This document shows positions 50,960 to 59,647 of a stretch of 64,000 nt of DNA, in pieces. Each line of letters begins with the position of its first letter. Position 1 is the stretch's first letter. The notes below the pieces were generated by a model, which ran no database searches, had not been told where the DNA came from, and was given only the letters and a program-made list of their open reading frames with translations. The translations under genes and the position numbers were made by a program. The stretch comes from an uncultured Bacilli bacterium (GTDB lineage Bacteria; Bacillota_I; Bacilli_A; RF39; UBA660), in the NCBI GenBank assembly GCA_934182615.1, contig CAKPRO010000005.1, positions 27,012 to 91,011 of the forward strand, written 5' to 3'.

Positions 50960-52117
50960 TTATTTTCTATAATAATAAACTCCACTATCCATACCAGGAA
51001 AAGCCATAACATTTCTCGGATTAAATGAATAGTTATTAAAGAAAGTAGCATGATGACCACTAGCCATTCCTAAATGTAAATGAGCTCCAAAACTTGCACC
51101 AGTATTTCCAACATAACCAATAACATCATCAGTTGTTACGGCTTTACCTTGATACATACCTGAAGCAAAACTACTCATATGCATATAAACAGTAGTATAA
51201 TCTACGCCATTAACATTATGATAAATATAAATAGCATTACCTCCTCCAGATATCCAACCAATACGAGCAATAGTTCCTTTAGCAACAGGATATATAGGAG
51301 CACCATATATATTAGGATGCCATAAATCTATGCCATGATGGTAACCACCAATATTAGGTCTCTCAAAAGCATAGCCAGTATAATTATCACTAACAGTAAA
51401 ATAACTAAGTGGATATCTCCAACCAAATGATACTGGTGTTGCCAAGCAAGAACTAACATCTTGATTTAACTTACAACCAAGTTTTTCATAGTAGGCAATC
51501 TCTTTCTTATAATCACGAATATCTTCTTCTATCGTAGATCCTTCTTTATCATAAGATTCAGCATTTGATTTTAAAGTAATCATCTTACTATTTAACTCAC
51601 TACTCTTAGCTTCAAGAGTACTCTGTTTACTAGCAAGTTCTTTCTTTTTATTTTCCAAAGTAGTAATTAACTCTTTTAATTCATCCATTAACTTAGTATT
51701 ATAATCAGTAAGTTGTGATACGACTGAATATCTATATATAAAATCAGTATAAGAATCTGCTTCAAATAAATATTCTAAGTAAACATTTTCCCCATTAGAT
51801 ACTTGAAGAAACTTAAGTAATTCATCAGTTTCTTTACTCTTTTCTTCTATTTGCTTTTGACTACTTATAATATCATCTTCTGATTTCTTTATATCACTCT
51901 TTATCTCTGATATACTAGATATAATTGAAGCTATCTCATTATTTACAGCCTTAATCTCACTTTCATTCAACTCTTTCTTACTTTGATTATCTGAGTATTT
52001 CTTTTCTAAGGCCGCTAACTCATTTTTTAACTGCCCAAGTGTTTTAGCTTCTACTTTATAACTAGGAATAAACACCATAGTCATTATTATAAATATAAAT
52101 AATATTTTTTTCTTCAT
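50960..52117 (-). CDS. coiled-coil M23 peptidoglycan hydrolase
   Basis: 385 aa. Signal peptide (IFIIMTMVFIPSYKVEAK), long coiled coil at about 28-225, then an M23 domain with YHHGIDLWHP (His and Asp ligands), YMHMSSF and GAHLHLGMASG. The layout matches EnvC/CwlO/PcsB-type D,L-endopeptidase partners of FtsEX; no ftsEX is in the window. The central coiled coil (LLKFLQVSNGENVYLEYLF onward) is almost the same as in the next gene. Confidence 0.85.
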   Translation of the reverse strand: MKKKILFIFIIMTMVFIPSYKVEAKTLGQLKNELAALEKKYSDNQSKKELNESEIKAVNNEIASIISSISEIKSDIKKSEDDIISSQKQIEEKSKETDELLKFLQVSNGENVYLEYLFEADSYTDFIYRYSVVSQLTDYNTKLMDELKELITTLENKKKELASKQSTLEAKSSELNSKMITLKSNAESYDKEGSTIEEDIRDYKKEIAYYEKLGCKLNQDVSSCLATPVSFGWRYPLSYFTVSDNYTGYAFERPNIGGYHHGIDLWHPNIYGAPIYPVAKGTIARIGWISGGGNAIYIYHNVNGVDYTTVYMHMSSFASGMYQGKAVTTDDVIGYVGNTGASFGAHLHLGMASGHHATFFNNYSFNPRNVMAFPGMDSGVYYYRK

Positions 52118-52183
52118 CTTATCACATCTTCCTAGAATAATTATATATTAAATGAATGTTTTAGTCAATAATTTAACTCTATA

Positions 52184-53389
52184 TTAATATCTCTTTAAAT
52201 AACTGCCCGAAGCAAATGGTACTAAATTTCTTGGATTAAAGGAATTAGCATTAAATCTACTAACATCATTACCAGTAGCTACGCCAAAATGCAAGTGTGC
52301 TCCACAAGTACAATAATCATAACCACCCTTACCAGCATAAGATACCGAACACTGACTAGGATTCATAGCACCAGTAGTTAATCCACCAGTCAAACCAACG
52401 ACAGTATTAGTATCAACAATATCATCAACATTAACTTTAATTTCTAATAAATGCATATAAACAGTAGTATATGGAACACCATTAATAGTATGATAGATAT
52501 AAACCATATTACCACCACATGAGCCTCTTCTTACAATATAAGCAACTCTTCCTTTAGCTGCTGCATAGGCATAAGTTCCTTCACTTGCTCCTAAATCTAT
52601 ACCACGGTGTGAAGTACCTCCACAACCAATACAATCAGTTCTAACAACTTGATATTCACTAGTAACCCAACCACTAACAAGAGGTAATTTCCAACCACTA
52701 GAATTAGGAATTGTAACACAAGAGTTAATATCTTGATTCAATTTACATCCTTTTGATTCATAATATTTAATATCTTTTTCTTTAGCATCAATATCTTCAT
52801 CAATAGTAGTACCCTCTTCTTCTAATTTAGATAAATTAGCCTTCAAAGTAGCAAGTTTAGAAGCTAAGTTACTACTCTGCACTTCAAGTTCTTTTTGTTT
52901 ACTAGCAAGCGTTATTTTACTATCTTCTAATTCTTTAACTAATTTCTTTAAACTTTCCATCAAGTCATTATTATACTCAGTAAGTTGTGATACGACTGAA
53001 TATCTATATATAAAATCAGTATAAGAATCTGCTTCAAATAAATATTCTAAGTAAACATTTTCTCCATTAGACACTTGAAGAAACTTAAGTAATTCATTAG
53101 TCTCTTTATCTTTCTCTTCTATCTCTTTCTCAGAACTACTAATTTTTTCAGTAGCTGCTATAATCTCTTTCTTAGTATTTTCTATTTCGATTTGTGTATT
53201 ATCAATATCTACTCTTAAAGATTTAATTTGACTATCTGTTAAATTCTTATTATTCTCAGTAGCAGCCTTTTTAGCCTTTAAATCCGCTAACTCATTCTTT
53301 AAATCTTGAAGCGTCTTAGCTTCTACCTTATAACTAGGAATAAACATTATAATCATTATTAAAAATATTACTAATATTTTTCTCTTCAT
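52184..53389 (-). CDS. coiled-coil M23 peptidoglycan hydrolase, paralogue
   Basis: 401 aa with the same order of parts: signal peptide (IMIIMFIPSYKVEAK), coiled coil, M23 domain with SHRGIDLGAS, YMHLLEI and CGAHLHFGVATG. Extra Cys in the catalytic domain (DCIGCGG, SCGGN, CSVS, CTCG) are absent from the neighbour and may form disulfides. Tandem duplication; the two genes are 66 nt apart. Confidence 0.85.
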   Translation of the reverse strand: MKRKILVIFLIMIIMFIPSYKVEAKTLQDLKNELADLKAKKAATENNKNLTDSQIKSLRVDIDNTQIEIENTKKEIIAATEKISSSEKEIEEKDKETNELLKFLQVSNGENVYLEYLFEADSYTDFIYRYSVVSQLTEYNNDLMESLKKLVKELEDSKITLASKQKELEVQSSNLASKLATLKANLSKLEEEGTTIDEDIDAKEKDIKYYESKGCKLNQDINSCVTIPNSSGWKLPLVSGWVTSEYQVVRTDCIGCGGTSHRGIDLGASEGTYAYAAAKGRVAYIVRRGSCGGNMVYIYHTINGVPYTTVYMHLLEIKVNVDDIVDTNTVVGLTGGLTTGAMNPSQCSVSYAGKGGYDYCTCGAHLHFGVATGNDVSRFNANSFNPRNLVPFASGSYLKRY

Positions 53390-53446
53390 TTAATCACAAC
53401 TTTCCTAACATAATTATATATTAAATAATTATTTAGGTCAACAATT

Positions 53447-53483
53447 AAAAGAGAGTTTACATTTTTTGTAAATTCTCTCTTTT
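53447..53483. terminator. long hairpin, probable bidirectional terminator
   Basis: AAAAGAGAG-TTTACA and TGTAAA-(TT)-CTCTCTTTT around a T-rich loop; A and T flanks on both sides. Confidence 0.55.
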
Positions 53484-53525
53484 CTTATAAAAAAGTTATC
53501 CTATGCCAATTACCTTTAAACCATT

Positions 53526-53574
53526 AGTTATCGACCACTTATGACCATCTAGACCCCAAAAGTGGTCGATAACT
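53526..53574. repeat. 15-bp perfect inverted repeat
   Basis: AGTTATCGACCACTT (53526-53540) and AAGTGGTCGATAACT (53560-53574) with a 19-nt spacer. TTTTTT follows after three nt on the plus strand. More GC-rich than the surroundings and not part of the main hairpin family. Confidence 0.6.
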
Positions 53575-53667
53575 GCCATTTTTTCATAATTTTTTATCTT
53601 TTTTAATAATATTATCACATTAAAATATCAACAAATTTGGAATTCAATTCCGAAAATGTATAAAATA

Positions 53668-54756
53668 TTAAAATATATCTTTTACCTCTTTTCTTTTTAT
53701 AAAACTAATTATAAATATTAATACTATCGATATATATAATATTATCTTAATATCATTAATAAAATAACCTATTAAACAGAAGATACTTCTAGTAAAACAA
53801 AAGATTATTTCTACTAATACTATATACCCTTTTATATTAGTGTCTTTCTTAATATTATAAATATTTTCCGCTGATACAATTTCAAACATCTTAATACCAA
53901 GACCTTCAAAGAAACCTATTACTAATATCAAACAATTACTAGTAATATTTAATTTTAATAATAATATTATACAAAACAATATATTTAAGTATTTAAAATA
54001 TTTATTATCATCTATCTTTCTAACAAAGAAGTAAATAAATATACAAGCACTAACACCCATTATAGCATTAAATATACCAACATATTCAATCTTACTATTT
54101 ATAAATAAATATAGATATAATGGCTGAAGAGATAAATTAATTACTTTAGCCTGCTCCAAGATAAAGAATAGTAGTTTATTCTTCTCTATTTTTTGATATT
54201 TAATTATATTATTATTCTCTTTAATATCTAATTTAAATAATGGTATTACTGCTACTACTGATAATACAATTACTATTATAGCAAGTACTATTAAAGATAA
54301 TTTCTTAGTAACATAACTAACTATAATAGGAGCCACAATTAAACCAATATTACTAAATATTAAGATACTTCCTATTTCTTTTTTTCTTTCTTTATCCATA
54401 GCCTTAATAGCAAAGTAATGTCTTAAACTATGATAGCTGTAGCAGCCTATTCCATATATAATACTAAATATTATTAAATTACTAATAGTTTTATCCATCG
54501 TCGACATAAAATAAAAACTACCACTAAAAATTATACTAGAAAGTATTAATATATATTTAGCATTAACATATTTAGTTAGATAAATAACTATGACACTAAT
54601 AATACCTCCAACAAAATATAGAATAGTAAAGAATAATAATATTTCTTTTAAAGAATATCCCATTTTATATAATAGTACTGAAGAAAAAACTTCTACTATA
54701 TTTCTTGCAATTGTCGATATCATGATAAATAAATTATATTTTTTAATATTTGACAT
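53668..54756 (-). CDS. MFS-like transporter
   Basis: 362 aa with about 11-12 membrane segments. IYLTKYVNAKYILILSSI and SLRHYFAIKAMDKERKKEIG (loop after helix 4) resemble major facilitator proteins. The substrate is not evident. It is divergent from the radical SAM gene. Confidence 0.68.
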   Translation of the reverse strand: MSNIKKYNLFIMISTIARNIVEVFSSVLLYKMGYSLKEILLFFTILYFVGGIISVIVIYLTKYVNAKYILILSSIIFSGSFYFMSTMDKTISNLIIFSIIYGIGCYSYHSLRHYFAIKAMDKERKKEIGSILIFSNIGLIVAPIIVSYVTKKLSLIVLAIIVIVLSVVAVIPLFKLDIKENNNIIKYQKIEKNKLLFFILEQAKVINLSLQPLYLYLFINSKIEYVGIFNAIMGVSACIFIYFFVRKIDDNKYFKYLNILFCIILLLKLNITSNCLILVIGFFEGLGIKMFEIVSAENIYNIKKDTNIKGYIVLVEIIFCFTRSIFCLIGYFINDIKIILYISIVLIFIISFIKRKEVKDIF

Positions 54757-54820
54757 ATAATCACCATTATTATTATGTATTTTTTATATTATATGATACA
54801 ATATATAGAGGTGATTTATT

Positions 54821-55750
54821 ATGTTTAAATATACATTAGATAATAAAAGATATCATACTCTTAATTATTATTTAAAAAATAAGTTTAATACTAAAGTTAT
54901 AAAAATTAGTTTAAATGGCGGTTTTACTTGCCCTAACATCGATGGTACTAAAGGTTATGGTGGCTGTATATACTGCTCTAAAAGTGGTTCAGGTGAGCAT
55001 GGAGGTAATCCCAATAAAGATTTAACAACACAATTTAATGAAGTAAGAGAAGTAATTGAAAAGAAATGGCCTAGTAATAAATATATTGCTTATTTCCAAG
55101 CTCGAACTAATACTTATGCTCCTCTTAATGTATTAAAAGAAAAGTATGAAGAAGTATTAAAGATAGATAATGTTATTGGTTTATTTATTGCTACTAGATG
55201 TGATGCTATAACTGAAGAAACACTAGACTATTTAGAAGAACTAAATAAAAGAACTTTCTTAGTAATAGAATTAGGTCTTCAAACTATTCATGAGAGTACT
55301 TCTAAATTAATTAATCGAGGTCATACTTTAAAAGAATTTGATGACATGGTCAAAAAATTAAGAGATAGAAATATTAATGTAGTTGTGCATATAATTAATG
55401 GCCTACCTTATGAAACCGAAGAAATGATGTTAGATACAGTTAAACACTTAAATAATCTTGATATTCAAGGTATTAAAATACATATGTTAAATATATGCAA
55501 AGATACTCCTATTGAAACTTTATATAATAAAGAACACTTTCATATTCTTACTAAAGAAGAGTATATTGATATCGTAATTAAACAGTTAGAATTATTAAGA
55601 GAGGAAATAGTTATTCATCGAATTACTTCTGATCCTGATAAAGATGCTCTAATAGAACCTACTTGGCTATTAAAGAAATTCTGTTTACTTAATGATATTG
55701 ATAAAGAAATGAAAAAAAGAGATACTTATCAAGGTAAATATGCTAAATAA
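54821..55750 (+). CDS. TIGR01212 family radical SAM protein (YtqA-like)
   Basis: 309 aa. The cluster motif is GGFTCPNIDGTKGYGGCIYC, with Cys residues spaced as in the Elp3-like subgroup. FQARTNTYAPL, GLFIATRCDAI and ELGLQTIHESTSKLINRGHT (in part) fit the YhcC/YtqA family. The function is unknown, possibly RNA modification. Start follows GAGGTGAT. Confidence 0.88.
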   Translation: MFKYTLDNKRYHTLNYYLKNKFNTKVIKISLNGGFTCPNIDGTKGYGGCIYCSKSGSGEHGGNPNKDLTTQFNEVREVIEKKWPSNKYIAYFQARTNTYAPLNVLKEKYEEVLKIDNVIGLFIATRCDAITEETLDYLEELNKRTFLVIELGLQTIHESTSKLINRGHTLKEFDDMVKKLRDRNINVVVHIINGLPYETEEMMLDTVKHLNNLDIQGIKIHMLNICKDTPIETLYNKEHFHILTKEEYIDIVIKQLELLREEIVIHRITSDPDKDALIEPTWLLKKFCLLNDIDKEMKKRDTYQGKYAK

Positions 55751-55772
55751 AAGACTTCACTCGAAGTCTTTT
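55749..55772. terminator. shared terminator of the radical SAM gene and nitroreductase fragment
   Basis: AAAAGACTTC, loop ACTC, GAAGTCTTTT, a perfect 10-bp stem between convergent stops. Confidence 0.8.
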
Positions 55773-56016
55773 ATTCATAGTATTCCATTATTTCTTCTAA
55801 AGTTTTTCTTGGTCTCATCTTAGGTTCTTGATTAGGATAACCAATAACAAGAGAACTAATCAATTCCATATCATTATACTTTACCATATCTAAAATTTCT
55901 TTCTCTATAAAATCAGTATCTCCTATCCAAAGAGTACCAAGATTTAATTCCGTACTTCTAAGACACATATTTTCTATAGCAGCCCCTACTGATAAGTTAT
56001 CATATCCATCCTCCAT
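55771..56016 (-). pseudogene. nitroreductase, C-terminal fragment
   Basis: 81 codons. SVGAAIENMCLRSTELNLGTLWIGD and SLVIGYPNQEPKMRPRK (each in part) match the C-terminal half of nitroreductase-family FMN enzymes. The N-terminal half with the first FMN-binding region is absent and there is no ribosome site before the ATG. Probably a remnant. Confidence 0.65.
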
Positions 56017-56072
56017 CTTAAAAAAATTATATTATTTTTATTTAACTTTGTCAATTACCTAAACTAAATGAT

Positions 56073-56133
56073 TAATAGAGAGACTTATTATTTAAGGCTC
56101 TCTATTACCTATGAAGACCTTAGGCTTCATAGG
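56073..56133 (-). repeat. hairpin-family pair (TAATAGAG and CCTATGA stems)
   Basis: 56073-56107: TAATAGAG/CTCTATTA around AGACTTATTATTTAAGGCT. 56108-56133: CCTATGA/TCATAGG around AGACCTTAGGCT. Inverted orientation, directly adjoining. Confidence 0.7.
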
Positions 56134-56236
56134 ATATTAAAAGAACTAGTTTTAGCTGAAGTTGTAAAATAAAAGTAGACATAAAAGGAATGTGTCTACT
56201 TTTTTGATATAATAAAAGAAGAAAGGATAAAATAAT

Positions 56237-56587
56237 ATGAAAAGAAAAAGAGAAAAAAATAGAATTTGGACAACTAAAGAAAAAGAAAAAATTGTAATTC
56301 CAGTAATTGAATTTAAGAAAACGTTACAACAAACATGCAGAGAATATGACATAAGTAGTGGTTTATTAAGCAGATGGATAGAAAAATATAAAGCCGAGGG
56401 AATTAGTGGATTAGAAAATAAAAGGAAGCCAGGAAATCCAATGACAAAATATTTTACTACCAAAAAATTTAATAGTAAGGAAGAAGAATTAGAATACGAA
56501 AATATGAGATTAAAAATTGAGAATGAACGATTAAAAAAAGGTTACATTGTGAAAGGAGATGGTTCAATTGTAGTATTCAAGAAATAA
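56237..56587 (+). CDS. IS3-family transposase OrfA
   Basis: 116 aa. Helix-turn-helix region WTTKEKEKIVIPVIE to CREYDISSGLLSRWIEKYK, then a coiled Leu zipper-like tail (EEELEYENMRLKIENERLKK), the OrfA layout. Its 3' part has TTAAAAAAAGG at 56531-56541, a likely -1 frameshift site that would fuse it to OrfB and give OrfAB transposase. Confidence 0.88.
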   Translation: MKRKREKNRIWTTKEKEKIVIPVIEFKKTLQQTCREYDISSGLLSRWIEKYKAEGISGLENKRKPGNPMTKYFTTKKFNSKEEELEYENMRLKIENERLKKGYIVKGDGSIVVFKK

Positions 56588-56655
56588 AGCAAAAAGAATT
56601 TGAAATAATAGAATATTTTAGTAAAAACTATTCCGTAAAATCACTTTGTGAAATA

Positions 56656-57474
56656 ATGAATGTTTCTAGAAGTGGTTATTATAAATGGCTTAAAAATAAA
56701 AATATATTGAATCAATATGAATTAAATAGAAAACAATTAGGTGAATTAATATTAGATGTTCATAAAAGAAAACCCAGTTACGGATATCATAGAATAAGAA
56801 AAATTATATTAGATGAAACCGGTTGGGTTGTTTCTGATAATCTAGTACATAAGGTATGTAAATCATTAAACATCAAATCTAAAGCTAAACATTATAAATA
56901 TAAGAAACCTGGAGAAGAATCAATTAAATTTTATAACGCAATAAATGGTAATTGGAAAACAACACGACCATTTGAAAAAATAGTTTCAGACACAACAAAG
57001 ATATGGTTTAAAAGAAAACCGTATGATTGGACGTTTTATTTAGATGTTTTTAATAATGAGATAGTTGGTTATGATGTTAGGGAATCAATGTATGGTAATG
57101 GTATATTAAATCATAAAAATGCCCTAAATTATATGCTGAATGAAAAAATAAAAAGAGGATATAAAGACCTTGATACAATTTTTCACACAGATCAAGGTTC
57201 TGTATATTCCTCGGTGTCATTTAACAATATACTTAATTCTTATACTATAACACGTTCAATGTCGCGAGCCGGAACACCAACTGATAATCCAGTTATTGAA
57301 TCTAAAAATGGTTGGCTCAAAAAAGAAATGTATATTGACTTTGACATAAATAATTATAACACAGTTCAGGAATTTATTGATGATATAGTTTATGATAACA
57401 ATAATTTACGGCCAAGTTACGCTTTAAATTATAAAACCCCAGTTGAATATAGAAATCAACTAGGATTTAATTAA
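56656..57474 (+). CDS. IS3-family transposase OrfB (integrase core)
   Basis: 272 aa from the first ATG; the frame is open from 56527, so the OrfAB product includes KEFEIIEYFSKNYSVKSLC before it. HTH_21-type region (KRKPSYGYHRIRKIIL), then the rve core with the DDE triad: Asp in KIVSDTTKIWF, Asp in HTDQGSVY, and Glu in NPVIESKNGWLKKE. No internal stop, so the element may be active. Confidence 0.92.
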   Translation: MNVSRSGYYKWLKNKNILNQYELNRKQLGELILDVHKRKPSYGYHRIRKIILDETGWVVSDNLVHKVCKSLNIKSKAKHYKYKKPGEESIKFYNAINGNWKTTRPFEKIVSDTTKIWFKRKPYDWTFYLDVFNNEIVGYDVRESMYGNGILNHKNALNYMLNEKIKRGYKDLDTIFHTDQGSVYSSVSFNNILNSYTITRSMSRAGTPTDNPVIESKNGWLKKEMYIDFDINNYNTVQEFIDDIVYDNNNLRPSYALNYKTPVEYRNQLGFN

Positions 57475-57531
57475 TGTTCTTTTATTGTCTACTTTCTATT
57501 GACAAGTTCAGTTTTAGCTAGTTCTATATTT

Positions 57532-58572
57532 TTAGAATAATCTTAATATATCATTAAAAGTTACATATACCATAAGAAGCATAAGTAACATAAAGCCTAT
57601 ACTATTTACCATAGCCTCTGTCTTAGCAGGCACAGGTTTTCTTCTTATCTTTTCAATAATTAAGAATAATACTCTACCACCATCAAAAGCAGGGAATGGA
57701 AGTAAGTTAATAACTCCTACATTCATTGATAAGTAAGCAGTTAAATACATAATATTTTGGAATCCTTTTTTAGACTGGGAATCCACGATTGAATAAATAC
57801 CAATTGGACCAGATAAATCTTTAGCAGATACACCACCAGTAAATAATTGTTTAATAGTAGTAAGCATTAATTTATATAAACTAACAGTAGTCTCTCCTGC
57901 ATAAGTAATAGAACTAACAAATCCTCTTCTAACAGTATTATCAATTCCTATACCAACAACATAACTCTTATTACCATCTTTATCCTCTATCGTATTAGGT
58001 TTTACTATTACAGTTCTCTTATTACCATCTTTATTTTTTAGTACAAAAGAAATATCATTACCTTTAGAAGAAGCAATATATAATTGTACCTCACTCCAAC
58101 TAGATACCTTATTACCATCTACTGATAATATCTTATCTCCTTCTCTAATACCAGCAGTATAAGCAGGATATTCAGGACTAACATTAGCTACAATTGGTTT
58201 AGTAGAAATACTACCATATATTAAAGCCATCACAAATAATAATACAAAAGCAAAAATAAAGTTAAAACTTGCTCCCGCTATCATGATAATGAATCTTTGC
58301 CATACTGGCTTAGTATATAGCATTCTCTTCTTATCTATTTTTGTATTATCATCAGCATCTTCTCCCGCTAATGAAACAAATCCTCCTATTGGTATTGCTC
58401 TAATACAGTATTCTGTTTCGCCATCTTTCTTCTTATGATGTAATATCTTTGGTCCCATACCTATAGAGAACTCATATACATATACACCAAATAATTTAGA
58501 AAAGATAAAATGTCCAAATTCATGAACTAATACAATTCCCCCTAATATTAATATAAACCATAATATTGCCAT
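57532..58572 (-). CDS. rseP: site-2 protease RseP/RasP
   Basis: 346 aa M50 membrane metalloprotease. HEFGH at about 17-21 is the zinc site, a PDZ domain lies in the middle (PAYTAGIREGDKILSVDG), and NLLPFPAFDGGRVLF gives the second metal motif. It cuts anti-sigma factors and signal-peptide remnants. Follows cdsA by 13 nt, the usual Bacillota order. Confidence 0.95.
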   Translation of the reverse strand: MAILWFILILGGIVLVHEFGHFIFSKLFGVYVYEFSIGMGPKILHHKKKDGETEYCIRAIPIGGFVSLAGEDADDNTKIDKKRMLYTKPVWQRFIIMIAGASFNFIFAFVLLFVMALIYGSISTKPIVANVSPEYPAYTAGIREGDKILSVDGNKVSSWSEVQLYIASSKGNDISFVLKNKDGNKRTVIVKPNTIEDKDGNKSYVVGIGIDNTVRRGFVSSITYAGETTVSLYKLMLTTIKQLFTGGVSAKDLSGPIGIYSIVDSQSKKGFQNIMYLTAYLSMNVGVINLLPFPAFDGGRVLFLIIEKIRRKPVPAKTEAMVNSIGFMLLMLLMVYVTFNDILRLF

Positions 58573-58585
58573 TCTTTTTCCTCCT

Positions 58586-59365
58586 TTACAATATATTAAG
58601 CATTATTAACATACCAAGTGATACAAATATCACACTATCAAATCTATCTAATATACCACCATGTCCTGGTATAATATTGGAATAATCTTTCTTATCAAAA
58701 TATCTCTTTATTGAACTAAATACTAAGTCTCCTGTCTCACTTAAAAATACTAGTACCAACGACATAATAATAGTCTTAATAATAGATAAGTCACCTACTA
58801 GGGAATAATAAAACATTGTTCCAATAAAACATCCCATAAGACCTCCTATTAAGCAACCTTCTATTGTCTTTTTAGGAGATATATCAGTAAATCTATGTTT
58901 ACCTATTAACATTCCACTAATATAAGCATACGTATCAGTAATAAAAGCTATTACAAATATATATATTCCTTTAGCTATATCACTACTCATCATATCTATT
59001 ATATTTAAGAAGGCATATCCTATAAAATATATTATTCCAAATAAGTATAAACTATCATTTATATTATATCTATCTTTATCGTCATAGAAGATAATTGGTA
59101 ATATTAATGATATTAAACTTATACATATTACTACTTTATTATCTAATTTTAATACTAAATTATTTATCATAAAGAATATCATTAGTAGATAACTAAGTAT
59201 CTTTATAAAATTAATCTTTCTTTTTTTATATTTAATATCTATTAACTCTCTTAATCCTAGTAATGAAACTATTGTCATAGTAATACTAAAGGGGATGTCT
59301 CCTAGCAGAAGAGAAGTTATTAATATAAATAAAACAATAAATGCTCCTAGTAATCTTTTCTTCAT
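58586..59365 (-). CDS. cdsA: phosphatidate cytidylyltransferase
   Basis: 259 aa with about seven to eight membrane segments. The CDS family signature is SETGDLVFSSIKRYFDKKDY followed by IIPGHGGILDRFDS, where the Asp residues bind Mg. Makes CDP-diacylglycerol for phospholipid synthesis. The expected neighbour uppS (undecaprenyl synthase) is not here; an unknown gene stands 8 nt upstream. Confidence 0.95.
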   Translation of the reverse strand: MKKRLLGAFIVLFILITSLLLGDIPFSITMTIVSLLGLRELIDIKYKKRKINFIKILSYLLMIFFMINNLVLKLDNKVVICISLISLILPIIFYDDKDRYNINDSLYLFGIIYFIGYAFLNIIDMMSSDIAKGIYIFVIAFITDTYAYISGMLIGKHRFTDISPKKTIEGCLIGGLMGCFIGTMFYYSLVGDLSIIKTIIMSLVLVFLSETGDLVFSSIKRYFDKKDYSNIIPGHGGILDRFDSVIFVSLGMLIMLNIL

Positions 59366-59373
59366 ATTACCTC

Positions 59374-59646
59374 CTACCCATATATTCTCTTTAAATATAA
59401 TATCTTATTATTCTTTTTTATTATCATTATTTCTTTTTTATCTACTTTGGTATTAGTATTATTTAATAATTCAAATGATAATGGTATGTTTATATTTAGT
59501 AAACTACCATCTATATATATTATATCACTTATTTCTATTTTTTCTATAGTATTATATAATTCTATATTTAATAAATAATTATTGTTTTTATCATCCTTTA
59601 AGTAATAGTTATAATTATCTATCTTTTCTACATATAATTTTATCAT
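59374..59646 (-). CDS. hypothetical protein, 90 aa
   Basis: From the ATG at 59646 (GAGGAAGATAAT before it). A small, beta-rich protein (KLYVEKIDNYNYYLKDD, IIKKNNKILYLKRIYG). Part of the rseP-cdsA operon. No family recognised. Confidence 0.5.
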   Translation of the reverse strand: MIKLYVEKIDNYNYYLKDDKNNNYLLNIELYNTIEKIEISDIIYIDGSLLNINIPLSFELLNNTNTKVDKKEIMIIKKNNKILYLKRIYG

Positions 59647-59647
59647 A

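Larger units (their letters stand above)
56163..57504 (+). mobile_element. IS3-family element (IS150-like), apparently complete
   Basis: 1342 bp. Imperfect terminal inverted repeats: TGTAAAATAAAAGTAGACA at the left, and TGTCAATAGAAAGTAGACA as the reverse complement of the right end. A 3-bp AGT target duplication (56160-56162 and 57505-57507). Two ORFs in the -1 relation with an A7 slippery run. Confidence 0.9.
56142..57531 (-). terminator. rseP terminator hairpin interrupted by the IS
   Basis: Joining the IS flanks gives AGAACTAG CTAAAA CTGAA...TCAG CTAAAA CTAGTTCT then TTTTAA on the minus strand. The IS sits in the loop (AGT duplicated). Confidence 0.55.

Noticed and set aside
7380..56133. 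Dispersed hairpins as a CRISPR array
   Set aside because: Copies are far apart, face both ways and differ in sequence; there are no regular spacers and no cas genes.
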